The translations under genes were made by a program, and so were the position numbers. DNA of 64,000 nt from Ectocarpus siliculosus (Eukaryota; Sar; Phaeophyceae; Ectocarpales; Ectocarpaceae), in NCBI GenBank assembly GCA_000310025.1, contig FN647962.1, positions 159,902-223,901 of the forward strand, given 5' to 3'. This document shows, one piece after another, positions 35,175 to 46,761 of this stretch. Within the stretch, counting starts at the first letter, position 1; every line of letters begins with the position of its first letter. Below the pieces are notes generated by a model. The model made no database searches, was not told where the DNA came from, and saw only the letters and a program-made list of their open reading frames with translations.

Positions 35175-36350
35175 GAACAGCGAAAGAGGGTCCTGCGTGC
35201 TGCGCGCCACAAACGTTTTTTTTTGTGTTTGTTTGTGATTTTTTTTGTGATTTTCTTCCTGAGTGACCGTTGTACACATACATGCGGCTGCTGCTGTACA
35301 CAAATGCGGTTGCGGCAGTATATGCTAGGAATATGCTGCAAAGGTCGTAAGGTTATCGACCGTCTCTGCCGTTTTGGGCTGCACGCGTTGCTCGCGTAGG
35401 CGATGCGCGTCTCCTACTTTTGTCCCAGTCAGTGTCGTTATCTATGAAGATCAACGGCAGCACAGTTAGTTGAAGAGGCAGACAACACAACAGACGGTCC
35501 GCCTTAGTTTTCTGTTTTTTGTTTTGCTGCATGCATGGATGGGTGGTATGCATCGGTAAGCGTGTTGTTGCTGCCTTGCCTCTGCGGCGCAGTCGTAATT
35601 TGAGCGATAAATATGTAAGGTAGATGGCAGCACAATCTTATTTACTACGTAGTGAGGTATGATATCCAGCAGTTGCTGCTCGTTCGTGCAGCGGTGCGCA
35701 TCTATCGCGGACGGCAAGCGTAATGAGATAATAATTCGTCCGTGGTGCTAGTCATGTTCTTCTTACACTATGAAAAAACTAATTTCCTACCACAAAGGAT
35801 AGAAAGTCCACAGTTCGCAAGCGGCGACTTATAGTATTGTCTTTGTTTGTTGTGTTTGTTTGTTGTTGCTGAGCCCACATCGGATATCGCCGTTCGATGC
35901 ACATCATGTCTGACAGGCAGCCCGCGGTGGGCCAGAGGGACGAGTGAGTGTCTTCTCGAGAGTTAATGCTTTGTCTTCTCTCCGCTCGCTTCTATTAGTC
36001 TACCTCTCTCTCTCTCTCGCCTTTTGCCGGTGGGGACCCAACAACGTCGAAAGTCAACCTACCGCAATCGTTTTGCTTCTTGCTGAATAAAAGGCTACCC
36101 GTGCATCCGGCTCCTGCATGTGAAGTGATGGGCGCTATGTCAAGCAATGGACTTGCGCCCTACCTAATGTTTGCTGCATATACAGTGCTATGTGATTTCT
36201 TCCAGCGGTCCAGAGCAAGCGTCGACGGTGGGATTTCTATGTTCTCTTTTGCCTGCTCCCTGAAGCCTGTCGCGTCTGGCTCTTTTGTTCTCGCGTTTTT
36301 TTTTTTTTTTTTCATGCTTTGTTTTTTGGGGTCCCCCGGTTCCTGTGAGC
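34150..36350 (+). repeat. Segmental duplication, unit 2
   Basis: The second copy of 31560-33785. It includes a family C TIR element and solo LTR at other positions, so insertions continued after duplication. Confidence 0.6.
34471..34747 (-). mobile_element. Solo LTR, family LTR-A, with 4-bp TGCC duplication
   Basis: It starts TGGGGACGCAGCGCACCTGG and ends CAGGCGTGTCTACA as read on plus. TGCC at 34467-34470 repeats at 34748-34751, and the sister duplication unit at 31940 lacks the LTR. No internal sequence remains, so it arose by LTR-LTR recombination. Confidence 0.85.
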
Positions 36351-36599
36351 TCATCGGGCGGCTTCTTGGTGTCTACCTTGTTACCCGCTGATAAAAATCG
36401 AACTATATATAATATAGTAGACCATGCATCAATACAATAATTAGTACAGATAGACAGATAGTTGATGTTGTGCAAAGGCGTTGTTCTTGAGTTTGTGAAG
36501 GTCAACCAAGTGGACCATCGCTAAGACTTTGAAGCTTCGATCTCGATGTCCCGAATTTTCCCAGCCGGCGGCTGTTATTTATTTTTATCCCGCGGTCAA
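36351..36599. other. No gene seen
   Basis: A short AT-rich stretch with TATATATAATATAG at 36401-36415; nothing else is recognisable. Confidence 0.4.
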
Positions 36600-36815
36600 C
36601 GATTTTTTTTGCCCCCCCACTACTGTTCACCCTTCCCGTCCGGTGTTTCCCATGGGGGTTGGGTTTTCGTCGCTTGGCAACGACGTTGTGAAACAAGCCG
36701 ATCACTTCGTGAACTCGGCAACCAGGTTACCGTTTTTGTTTCCTTTTTTTTTTTGCGGTGACCATCAATGGTGGCCGAGTAGATTATTTATGTTGTGCGG
36801 GGTCCAGAACCCTCA
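36600..36815 (+). mobile_element. LINE 3' tail, truncated copy
   Basis: It matches 50730-50921 behind the LINE ORF remnant: GGGGTTGGGTTTTCGTCGCT, CAAGCCGATCACTTCGTGA and GGTGGCCGAGTAGATTAT. Only the 3' untranslated tail is left, as expected from incomplete reverse transcription. Confidence 0.65.
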
Positions 36816-37470
36816 CTCCGCAAAGGGGATGATCGCAACACGTTGTATTAAATTGGCCAACCACCCTCGAGGCAGTTCCACAGTGCCTTCAACTGTCTTT
36901 GGAAGTAAAGTAAGTCATACGCAGCTGTCATCCGTAGGCAAGGAAGTAAGCACCAGATGCCGCACGCCCTTAGCAGGATGCAGCACAGCCTTCATGCGAC
37001 TCGCCGAATACATCACGGCGCTTCGCGCTTGGTGATGTTAGAGCCTGGTCAGGTGAGAACCCGGCGTGCTCCGTGCCGGCTTTGTAGGGATACGAGGTCA
37101 ATGGTCTAACGACTACGGCATGCACGACTATGAGTACAACCCCCCGCCGCACTGTTCAACGCATCTATATATGCATATGGTCTGAGGGCGAGAGCAGAAA
37201 CAGAGTACGAAGTCAAACCGTTTGGCGGGCTGTGCGTCATCTGCGCTCGTGCTGGAGCGTCTTTTCGTTTGTTTATCCGTCCATCCAACCTACTAGCAGG
37301 TTTCCTGAACGCAGAGAAAGTTCAGCCAAATTACACTTAAACTTGCGATTGTGCTATTCTGTCCCACATTGAAAAAACGTATGTGTTCTAACGAGATCGA
37401 ACTCCTGACCTCCTCGTTGCAACGTTTGTGCTAGAAATAAATACCCAGGGTCCTTTTACCCGTCTTATAC
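36816..37470. other. No gene seen; possible tRNA-like pieces
   Basis: At 37090-37128 a box-A-like GGTCAATGGTCTAAC recurs from 1897. On the minus strand at 37388-37402 a box-B-like GGAGTTCGATCTC is present. No SINE could be delimited. Confidence 0.35.
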
Positions 37471-37805
37471 GATCGCCGCGATGGTCTATCTGGTGGTATC
37501 CACGAAAACCGCTAGTCGCAAAAGTCGTGGGTTCGAATCCCCATGGGGTGAAAATTTGCTAAATTTACGGGTGAAATTTGCGGGTGAAAGCGAAATATTG
37601 CTTAAAAAGCTCTCGTGAGTACCAAACTTCGACGTTAGCACCGTTGACGAAGGAAAGGGACGGCTGGACCCTCCTCGCGATGAACATATAGATCAGCACG
37701 TACCGCAGGAGGAAGGTGGGGCACGAAAAAAAATAAAAAGAAGAAAGTCCTGGTGTTTTTCCCCCTCCTGCGTGACCCTGGATGGTTGTAAATGGAAGAA
37801 AAAAT
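37471..37805 (+). mobile_element. tRNA-derived SINE, copy S3
   Basis: The head is GATCGCCGCGATGGTCTATC with box B GTGGGTTCGAATCCCC; the body is GTACCGCAGGAGGAAGGTGG and CCCCTCCTGCGTGACCCTGG. It lies 60 bp before the truncated start of the old LTR-A copy. Confidence 0.7.
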
Positions 37806-37867
37806 ACACTGAAAAGTGTAATAAGCAGGTTTCGAAAGAAAAGATGGTGCGTAGACCACGTATTCAC

Positions 37868-39240
37868 GTTAGGTAGAGTCATCGAACTTGATGAAGATGA
37901 CCTACCTGCGCGAGGCTTTGGCCAAACATGCTAAACACTGGACGGACGATAGCATTGAGTCCTCGATTGCGGCCGCCGCGGTGGGTCATATGGTAGCCAT
38001 TGGGACAGAGATGACTGTTGTACGCTGTTCAAAGCCGCCTCGGGCCGCACTTCGAAAACCCGAGTGCTGAACGTGCTTTTCGCGACTCCACTGGTGCGTT
38101 GAAGAAGGATCCAGCCGCTGTCCTCAGCAAAGCAGTTGTGGCAGGTCTATCTCCGCCCGAGTCCGAGCTCAAGGTGGAAAGCAAGCTCGACATGCAAGGT
38201 AGCTGGAAGGACAACCCTGAGCTAGTCTTTGAGATCGTTCGGGATGTTGTGGTCAAGTTGAGTTATGTTGGGTTGGCGAACAGGCAGCATGGGCCATAGC
38301 GTGGTGGCGGCATTCAGGCTCGTAAAAAGCCGTCTCAGCAACAGACATCGGCGAAAGCGAAAGCGCCTGATGGAGCTGACGGTGCAGGCGCGTCTTTGTC
38401 TGCCGAGCTTGTTAACGGACAAGAGAACCATATGCCCTCCGTTGGACCCCAAGGGCACCCTTCCCCAGAGCGTGAGCGGGGAGGCTAGGCCCTTAAGCCT
38501 CCATACAGGGGAGGTAGAAGGGAAGACAAGAGGCGAGAGTATACTATGTGCAGACGTCAACAGAGCCCCCCCCGGATGGGACAACAAGGGCGCGCGTACC
38601 ATCAACATCTCCAACTACCATATCTCGGTCACTACCAGAGCCCTGTCCACATATTACGTGTTTCAAGTGCAAAGAGCCAGACCACAACCCACAGAAATAT
38701 CCCTTGCAGCGGTTCCCCGCCAAAGCCTCTACTCAACACACTGGATAGGGGGGTCATATTCATGGCGCCGCCAACGCCGGTGGATACCAGCCGCAGAAGC
38801 ACCAGCAACTGCAGCAGCAGCAACTGCAGCAGCAGCAACCGCAGAAAAATCAACAGCACCGCACCCGGGGCACACGCAGCAGCATCAGCGCCTTCACGGT
38901 CAACAGCCTGTGCAACAGCCTTCTTCAGGAGGGGGACATGGCTCTGGGGGGGGCTCGTCGACCAACTTTCACCAACGCCATGTCGGGTGTAGGTCTGTTT
39001 TGCCGGAGAATCCCCGGGAGAGGCAGCTCCGACGTCTTTTCTGCCCCCGGACCGGTCTCCGTCAGCTGCCACTGCCCCCGCATCCTTTCCAGCGCCGAGT
39101 AAGAGTTTGAGGGTGTCACCCGACCCGGAGAGGCCGTTAGTGCCGGCGTTTCGTGGAGCTCAGCCCGGAGTTATGTCCGGGTACGATTCTGAAGGTATCG
39201 CGGTTGAATCGCAGGAAAAAGGGTACCGAGTGAGCCGACA
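37868..39240 (+). pseudogene. Degraded gag of LTR-A copy 0
   Basis: It matches the full-length gag from about residue 105 (LREALAKHAE region): YLREALAKHAKHWTDDSIES here. The zinc knuckle survives as CFKCKEPDHNPQKY, with His kept but the last Cys replaced by Tyr. A Gln-coding CAG region follows (38790-38850). Frameshifts and an LTR-B insertion at 38413-38651 break the frame. Confidence 0.75.
38413..38651 (+). mobile_element. Solo LTR, family LTR-B
   Basis: It starts TAACGGACAAGAGAACC and ends GAGCCCTGTCCACA. It splits the gag codons just before the zinc knuckle (CCGAGCTTGT | TATTACGTGTTTCAAGTG). A target duplication is not clear. Confidence 0.7.
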
Positions 39241-39279
39241 TGACTGCGAGAGGCTCTTGCGATTCTGGAGCTGGCTCGA

Positions 39280-40423
39280 GCTAGAGACGGTGCCTGGTGT
39301 CATGCCTAACCCTCAAGTATGGCTTAACTCGGTGCGGCTAAGTTTTGTGCATATGAGAGCTTGGACCTTTTGCAGGGTATTTCCTGGCAGTGCCCGTTGT
39401 CGCCAGACACGCAGGGACTCTTCACGATCGCTAAGCCGGGCGGCCTCTACACGCCCAAGCTGGTGCCGCAAGGTATTTTGAAAGCTACGTCGTTATTCCT
39501 AGCCACCCTTACGCGCTTCCTGGAGGGGCTGAGTTGCTTCGTCTGGTTAAATGATGCCGAGTATCGGGGAATGGATGAAGACGCCTTGCTTGACACCCTC
39601 GACCTGATCCTGGACGGGGCTGGGCTATACGTGGCCGCTCAAAGTGCACGTGCTTTGAGATCAACATCACTTGGTGCGGGAAGGTACAACCTGGGGGCAA
39701 CTTCGAGCATGATTCCGAGCAACTAAGCGTTCTGGCAACAATGGGGCGTCCTAAGACGGCTGGCGAGCTGATTGAGTTCCTGCAGGCAGTCGACTGGCTG
39801 AGTATATCTCTACTGCGAATGGCGGAGGTTTTGTGGCCGATTCACGTCCTTCCGGGAGCAGCGCTTGGTCGGTGCCAAGAGCCGGACGAAGTGCGTGGCC
39901 GAGAATTGCGTAATCGCTGTGGATGCGTGGACGCCCGCGCTGGTCGAAGCGTGGACTGCCGCGCAAGACCTTATTACCCGCGCCGTTGCCTTGTCTCACT
40001 TCGCCCAGGTTGCGCCGTGCTCATGTTTCCCGATGCGTCCGATGAACATTAGGGGAGTTTTCTCACCCAAGTGACCCCAAGACCAGCAGGACCGTGTCGT
40101 TCCTGTGAAGGATATGACTCATGAGCCGATGGGGTTTCTGAGCGGCACATTCAAGGGCGCGGTGGACAAAGAAGGATGCGCGATCGTAAGTACGTTCAAG
40201 CGGTTGGAGTATTTTAATTTGGGATGGCGTGCATATCTTCACAGACCACCGTAAAATCTTGCGTACGTCTTTGACCCGGAAGCTTGCGCGTCTTCCGTAG
40301 CGAAAACCACGACTCAGCGCCTCGACCAGTAAAAAGCTGTCTTGATACAGCACGATTACACCATCAGGCATATTTGGGGTGAGCGCAATCGCTGGGGGGA
40401 CCTTCTGTCGCGTTTCTGTGCCG
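39280..40423 (+). pseudogene. Degraded RT/RNase H of LTR-A copy 0
   Basis: It resumes at VPGVMPNPQ and contains GGLYTPKLVPQGILKATSLF and CFVWLNDAEYRGM, so the RT active site reads W-L-N-D, with one catalytic Asp lost. RNase H pieces follow (40090-40420), ending HDYTIRHIWGERNRWGDLLS before the solo LTR. Several frameshifts. Confidence 0.75.
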
Positions 40424-40696
40424 TGTGGACGCAGCGCACCTGGGTAGCAGTAGTTCACGGTGGGAAGCTGCCGTTGGATATGTATGCATGTCAAAGATAT
40501 GGTAGATTGGGGTTTTTATCTGCCTGGTTGGCATGTTGGCAGGAGAGAGAGATAGATGGAGAGAGAGAGTCGAGACTCGTGTGCAATAACAATACACTGT
40601 GTTTACCATCACCAAGGAGGTGAATTGACCAGCCCCCCGAGGCCACGGGGGGAGGATACTGGTCCTAGGCCCTGCCTGACTTCAGGCGTGTCTATA
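40424..40696 (-). mobile_element. Solo LTR, family LTR-A, with 4-bp GCCG duplication
   Basis: It starts TGTGGACGCAGCGCACCTGG and ends GGCGTGTCTATA. GCCG at 40420-40423 repeats at 40697-40700. The empty site in the full-length copy (inverse of 53540-53565) reads CTGTGCCGTCGGTGAGTG with a single GCCG, which is direct proof of a 4-bp duplication. Confidence 0.9.
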
Positions 40697-42028
40697 GCCG
40701 TCGGTAAGTGTTCGGGCTGCCGCAGTTTACGCCCCCAGCGAACCTGATGCCACTATGTTGTCCGAGCAATCCATTCGTGATGCACCACCAGCGGCGCGGA
40801 GAAAGCTCGGCGCGCTTGTCGGACCTGCCACATCGTTCTCGAGGACGGTGTGGACGGCGACTCTGGATCGCGAGGGTTTGTCTCGCGTGGGCATGAACAG
40901 AGGTGACATGCCTTGGATTCCAGATCAAGGGCGTGCTTTGCAGGTGCGACTGATGGTCTGTGCACACATGAAAGAAGCTGCGCATGACGCCCTCGCCACC
41001 TTGCAGCGGTTGCGCGAGTACTATTGCTGGTTTCGGATGGAAGAGCACGTCACCGACTTCGTCAAGCAGTGCCTGCAGTGTGTGGGTAGACCCCAAGGCG
41101 GGCGGAAAGGTGCCTCGCCCGCTTGGAGAGACAGTCCAAGGCACTCGTCCTGACGAAGTTATTCATTTCTACGTGCGAGGGAGTGGCCCGGTGGAGGCTT
41201 GGACGACGAGGAAGGGTTCAAAATTTTGGTCATAATGGGCGACATCTCAATCTGGGTTTGGCTGGAGCCCACAGGGGCATGCCCAGCCCGCCTGACTGCG
41301 CAGCATCTCCTGATGTGGTGCAACATTTTCGATGTGCCGGAGGTTTGGGTGTCTGATACCGCTTCCGATTTCAACATCCACGTGATGGCTGCCCGTGAAA
41401 CTGCACTCGGTATTGACCGGAATTGTTCAGTCGCCAACTGTCCCTGGTCTAACGGTTCGTGCGAGCGCATGATGCGTGGGGTGGTTTGTGCGCTCAAGGC
41501 ATGATTTAGGAAGGAAGAGAGGTTTACTCGTGACTAGGTTGATCTGGTTCCAGCTGGGCAATGAGCCATGAACACCGCTCTTCGTGAACGATACGGCTCA
41601 ACGCCGTACCACGTCATGTTAGGTAGAGCGCCGTGCACCGCACTTGCAACCTTGACGTCGTCCACAGGCGCCGAATGGAAGCTGGATGTCCTGGACGAGA
41701 AGGCTTTGTGGCTGAAGGTGCAGCATGTCGTCGAGGCCGAACATCACCTGCAGAAGAAAGTTCTGATGACCTGGACGGGGCCGTGGAGGATTGCCGCCGA
41801 CGAGAGACCGCATGTGTACGGAGCTCAATACATAGTGCCGGGTGAAGTTCAGAATGTCCACGTCACACGGTTGGGGCTCTACGCCGATGCCGCTCTCGAG
41901 ATCACGGCCGAGTTGAAGGAGGTTTATGAGCATGCTTTTACGCAAGGAGAGTTCGAGATGGAGGCGATCGTGGACAAGTCGGCGGCGGAAGATGATCTTG
42001 CGTGTGATGTAGAGGCGGGTCGGTTTCG
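40697..42028 (+). pseudogene. Degraded integrase and C-terminal region of LTR-A copy 0
   Basis: The H-H-C-C finger (VCAHMKEAAHDAL... with C-L-Q-C) is followed by part of the DDE core, including WVSDTASDFN and NGSCERMMRG. A segment of about 40 codons between the core and WTGPWRI is deleted. The first chromodomain strand is reached before the LTR-B insertion at 42029. Confidence 0.75.
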
Positions 42029-43794
42029 TATGGACAAGAGAGCCCTATGCCCTGAGTTGGCCCCCTAGGGCAGCCTCCCAAGGCAAGGGTGTGAAGGGGG
42101 AGAACTAGGCCCCTCAGCCCCCATAGGCGGAGTACTACTATATGTAGACATCAACAAAGCCCCCCGGAGGGGACATCAAGGAGTACAGCTACCATAGCTG
42201 GGCCCCTAGCAGAGCCCTGTCTACAGCACCCCCAATACGTATATTTTATTTAACCAGAAAACGCACTCCAACAGGCACATGTGCATAAAGAAAAAAACGG
42301 TTCAAAGTAGGACATTTGACTCCACGCAAAGAAAACTTCGCCTCGGAAATACGCAGACAGCCGTTGTCTGCGTTTATTTACAGCACGCTAAGGTGGCCGG
42401 CACACGCTCAACGCACTATACATGTCCGAAAAACATTCTTAGTGATCACAGCAAGCAGGTAGGCAGCACCGCCCGCGATGCTGAAACGAACCCCTTACTA
42501 GCCCCAAATCTTGCATGTCAACAACAGTTTGAATCGCCGCGCTAGCAGTTGCCATTGGTGAATGGATTCATGGTTATTTTCGTCGTAGTAGTCAACTCTG
42601 GACTCATTCGACTAGGGATACGGACTCGCAAACAATGGCATCTCTGCTATATTATATGAAGACTCTTGCTCTGTGCGTTGGCCATCTTAGCATACACACG
42701 CTATGAAACGCCCCATCCTCCATGATAGTGATGCGAATGAGAGATCGTTCTCAGAACAGTGGCCTCGGCGTACGCTCGCATTCGATTTCACTGACCGGCA
42801 CAAGATTACGTCGGCACCGCAATGCCCAAACAGAAACGCAGCAGCACATGATCAAATGTATGATATTCAAATATGCGGCATGTGCACTGTAAGATCACGC
42901 AAACACAACACATCCTGAGTACTTGCTCGTTTTACAAGCAAACAAAAGTAAGCTCGACCCAACAATGCAAGGCAACCCCAGCCACTGTAAGTAAGTTGAC
43001 GTCAGCCCTCTTGGGGTGAGAATTTTCCGCCATGAGCAACTTGACTTCAGTTGTATGTAGCCAGATTTTGCTCACCCCCATTCCAGCGAGAATTGGACCA
43101 CAAAGCACACCAGCAAACCACACCAGAAAGCAGCTTCACGAGAGACTATATAGCCCAACAAGGATACTGTCCCCAAGCTTCATCTCTCCAGCAGGCTCAG
43201 ATACGCAAGAAACCTCATGCCGGCGAACAACCGATGCACGCCCAAGTAGCCGTGCTACTCAACATTCCGCCGCCTTTTCAGGGTGCCACTTTCCCGCCAG
43301 AGCAATGGTGAGATCACATTAGTGGCACGCTGCAAGTTGCCATCTGAGGAGAGGTGCGCCATCTTGAAGTGTTTGCGCGCCTACTACCCTGGTTCATCTC
43401 AATCAATACCCCGCGTGCCAGGGAAGAGATCTCGTCATTCAAAAAATGGGATTTCCCTACCCTTCGCCTAGAAGCGGAGAGATTTCGCGAGCTCACGGCG
43501 ATTTCCTCTGCCGCTTGAACGCTCGAAAATTTTTATGGGGCAACAAACGGCTCATGGCTGCCTAGTGAACCTGAACTCATGAGAATTAAGAACAAGAGAG
43601 CCATATGCCCTCCGTTGACTCCCTAGGGCAGCCTCCCCAGGGTGTGAAGGAGGGTGCTAGGCCCCTAAGCACCCAAAAAGGGTGGAGTACTATTGTATTC
43701 AGCCATGAACGGAGGCCCCTCGGATGAGACAACAAGGGGGTACCATCAACATCTTCAACTACATATCTGGGCCCCTAGAAGAGCCCTGTCCACA
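42029..43794 (+). mobile_element. Non-autonomous LTR-B retrotransposon with TTCG duplication
   Basis: LTRs lie at 42029-42225 (TATGGACAAGAGAGCC...CCTGTCTACA) and 43587-43794 (TAAGAACAAGAGAGCC...CCTGTCCACA). TTCG at 42025-42028 repeats at 43795-43798, and the host chromodomain codons resume directly. The internal 1361 bp has no frame longer than 96 codons and no pol motif, so it must be moved in trans. Its LTR ends (TATGGACA/TGTGGACA) resemble LTR-A ends (TGTGGACG/TGTAGACG). Confidence 0.8.
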
Positions 43795-43880
43795 TTCGAC
43801 AACGAAGAGAACACCTGGGAAGAGCTTTTCATGATCTAGGATGCCACGGGGCAGTTTGTCAAATCCGAGCTGTGGCGGCA

Positions 43881-44136
43881 TGTAGACACGTCTGAAGTCA
43901 GGCAGGGCCTAGGACCAGTATCCAACCCCGTGGCCTCGGGGGGCTGGTCAATTCACCTCCTTGGTGATGGTAAACACAGTGTACTATTATTGCACACTGG
44001 TCTCGGCTGTCTCTCTCCTGCCAACATGCCAACCAGGCAGATAGAAACCCCAATCTACCATATCTTTGACATGCATACATATCCAACGGCATCTTCCCAC
44101 CGTGAAATACTGCTAACCAGGTGCGCTGCGTCCACA
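43881..44136 (-). repeat. 3' LTR of LTR-A copy 1
   Basis: It starts TGTAGACACGTCTGAAG and ends GCGCTGCGTCCACA on plus. The CT-rich microsatellite is shortened relative to other LTRs. Confidence 0.85.
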
Positions 44137-44601
44137 ATGCCCCTAAAGCTTATTACTACCGGAGTAGACACCTGGTTGTACTCAAGAAGAAAACGACAGC
44201 GGTGTTTGTGAATAGTAAACACCCGTACACGGCGATATCATGCCTGACTAAATCATGCCACACCAATTCGTCAGTCATCGCAAGTGTTCAACCTCCCATG
44301 CAAAACGTAGAATGCCCCCATTCAACAGTGAAGGACCTCGACGCTTCAAACGACAAACACGCACGTGTCGGACGACCACACAAGATTGGCTAAGTCCGGT
44401 ACACACGGCGAACAGATAAACTTACGCAATGGATGGATGACCAACACACCGCAAACAACGCGAAATGGGCAAAGTTGCTACACGCAAGGAAAATAATGAA
44501 CAAAAAAACAAACCCAGAGGCAACGCTGAAAACTGTTACGAGGCGCTTCCAGGGTTAAGTTGAAATATCTCGAAATACCAAACATGCCTCCTGCTCCGGG
44601 C

Positions 44602-46509
44602 TCATGTCCATATCGGGGCCCCGCGCCACCAAACGCCGACCGCGGGATCCGGCTCGACCTGCTCCGGACCCTCGCGCTGCTGCAGTGCATCGACAGCCAG
44701 CGTAACTCGGCGGTATTGTTTGTACGCCGCGGTCTCAACACCCGCGACGCTAGCGCGCGAACGCGCACAGGCCCCCAAGCTCTCGTACACATCGATACCC
44801 AACGCCTTCATCGTCGGGTTGCCAAGAATGACAACCTCATCATTGCCAGGCATGACCGCAAACGAGAGCGGGTCCACCGACACCAGCCCCCAGCTGGTGT
44901 GCAAAGCGATCCGCACGGGGCATGTTTTCTGTGTGACCGCAAGCACGCGGCCGTCCGCGACTTTCAGCTTCCCCGGGTTTGGCATGCCCCCCACGACCTG
45001 CACATCAGGAAAAGCAGCTTGCAGCCTACTCGCGATACCGGCTGACATGGTGGTGAGCCCTGATCCAGAATCCAGAATCGCAACGGCGTCTATGGCAGTC
45101 ATATCGGCAGCACCAGGCACCGACAAGCTCACTTGGCACCATTTGTCCTGCGAATCAACCGCGATACCTTCAGAATCAAACCCAGACATACCTCCGAGCT
45201 GAACCCCACGAAACGCCGGCAGGAATGGCCCCGCAGGGCCTGGTGGCACCCCCACACCCTCAGACGGCGCTGGAAAAGATGCGGGGGCAGTGATAGCGGA
45301 CGGGAACGGGACGGGCGGCAGAAAAGGCGTCGGAGCGGCCTGCCCCTGCGATTCCCCGGAAAAAACAGCCCTACCTCCGACATGGCGTTGGTGAAAGTTG
45401 GTGGACGATGCCCCCCCGGAGCCTCGTCCCCCTCCTGAAGACGGTTGTTGCTGCTGTGGACCGGGAGGGCGCTGTTGCTGCGGCGCTTGCCCCTGGGCGC
45501 TGGGCGGCTGCTGCTGCTGCTGCTGCTGGTATCCATGGGCGTCCCCGGTGCCGCGAAAATGCCCCCCATGCCCAGCGTGCTGGGTAGAGGCTTTGGCGGG
45601 GAACCGCTGAAGCGGACAGTTCTGCGGGGCGTGGCCGGGCTTCTTGCACCTGAAACATGTGACAAGCTCGGCAGAGGGAGACGCACCTGCACCTTCAGCT
45701 CCATCAGGCGCTTTCGTTTTCGTCCATGACTGTTGCTGAGACGGTTTTTTACGAGCATGAACGCCACCCCCACGCGATTGCCCGCGCTGCCTGTCTGCCA
45801 ACTCAACCGTGCGCCACTCGACCGCAACATCCTGAACGATCTCAAACACTACTAGCTCAGGTTTGTCCTTCCAGCTACCTTGCATGTCGAGCTTGCTTTC
45901 CACCTTGACCTTGAACTCGGGCGGAGACAGACCTGCCACAACTGCTTTGCTGAGGACAGCTGCCGGACCTTTCTTGAACGCGCCACTGGAGTCTCGAAAA
46001 ACACGCTCCACACTCGGGTTTTCGAAGTATTGCTCGAGGCGGCTTTGGACAGCGTCTATCCGATCTACAGCAGTAGTCTCAGTCCCCATGACTACCATAC
46101 GGGACACGGCGGCGGCCGCAATCGAAGGCTCAAGGGTATCATCCGTCCAGCATTCAGCATGTTTGGCCAGGGCCTCGCGCAGGTCAGCTTCGTCAAGTTC
46201 AGTACCATCAAAGTAGGTGCGCGACAAGCATTTCCGGATAGACTGGCGCCGCAGTTGAGACACCGTGAGCAGCGGGCGTCTGATGGATTGCCCACTGTTG
46301 CAGAGAGCCATGCTCCGCTCGTACTCTGTGTATTGCGTGGAGAAACGCAAGGACGAAGCTCGTGAAAAAGTACGTCCATACTCGGGCGGCTTGGGCCCAT
46401 TGCCCAAAACCAAGTCAGTAAGCCCCGCCCCGAGTCCACCAATATCTCCAGCAGAACCTTGCTGTCCGCCAAGCGCCCCCTTGCCAATATTGGAGCGTCT
46501 CTGAGCCAT
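44602..46509 (-). CDS. Gag-protease of LTR-A copy 1 (635 aa)
   Basis: One uninterrupted frame. Residues 1-230 form a capsid-like domain with an ALAKHAECWTDDTLEPS segment. A basic region and the CCHC knuckle CFRCKKPGHAPQNC (about 288-301) follow, which should bind element RNA. Next come a Gln-rich tract coded by CAG repeats, a Pro/Gly-rich linker and an aspartic protease with catalytic AILDSGSG (DSG, not DTG) and the second-half motif VVILGNPTM. The frame ends a few codons past the deletion junction with a short out-of-register tail (VWWRGAPIWT). Because RT and integrase are absent, the product could only act as a Gag donor or in trans. The start ATG is followed by QRRSN and matches the full-length copy. 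Confidence 0.85.
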   Translation of the reverse strand: MAQRRSNIGKGALGGQQGSAGDIGGLGAGLTDLVLGNGPKPPEYGRTFSRASSLRFSTQYTEYERSMALCNSGQSIRRPLLTVSQLRRQSIRKCLSRTYFDGTELDEADLREALAKHAECWTDDTLEPSIAAAAVSRMVVMGTETTAVDRIDAVQSRLEQYFENPSVERVFRDSSGAFKKGPAAVLSKAVVAGLSPPEFKVKVESKLDMQGSWKDKPELVVFEIVQDVAVEWRTVELADRQRGQSRGGGVHARKKPSQQQSWTKTKAPDGAEGAGASPSAELVTCFRCKKPGHAPQNCPLQRFPAKASTQHAGHGGHFRGTGDAHGYQQQQQQQPPSAQGQAPQQQRPPGPQQQQPSSGGGRGSGGASSTNFHQRHVGGRAVFSGESQGQAAPTPFLPPVPFPSAITAPASFPAPSEGVGVPPGPAGPFLPAFRGVQLGGMSGFDSEGIAVDSQDKWCQVSLSVPGAADMTAIDAVAILDSGSGLTTMSAGIASRLQAAFPDVQVVGGMPNPGKLKVADGRVLAVTQKTCPVRIALHTSWGLVSVDPLSFAVMPGNDEVVILGNPTMKALGIDVYESLGACARSRASVAGVETAAYKQYRRVTLAVDALQQREGPEQVEPDPAVGVWWRGAPIWT

Positions 46510-46697
46510 CGCGCCGTACGATGCCCGGGCAGATCAAGACAGCAGCTCCGCGGGAGATCAGGACAGCAGCTCCAAGACCGCAGCCTCGCACTCAGCGAAG
46601 CAAGAAAAACGCGGAGGAATAGCTCGTCCTGCTGTTGTCACGAAAATGTTTTTTGACCCTGACTAACCCTGGTCGGTCAGCCTGAATTATCGATAAC

Positions 46698-46761
46698 TGT
46701 AGACACGCCTGAAGTCAGGCAGGGCCTAGGACCAGTATCCTCCCCCCGTGGCCTCGGGGGG
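46698..46761 (-). repeat. Extra partial LTR end beside the 5' LTR of copy 1
   Basis: The last 64 bp of the LTR (TGTAGACACGCCTGAAGTC... to CCTCGGGGGG) is repeated directly next to the complete 5' LTR. The same arrangement is found in the full-length copy at 57199-57262, so it is inherited. Confidence 0.8.

Noticed and set aside
38265-39110. A 281-codon plus-strand frame
   Set aside because: It crosses an LTR-B insertion and reads gag out of register; a shadow of the degraded retrotransposon.
45445-45729. Leu-rich plus-strand frame opposite gag
   Set aside because: It is the complement of the CAG (Gln) tract in gag, read as CTG (Leu).
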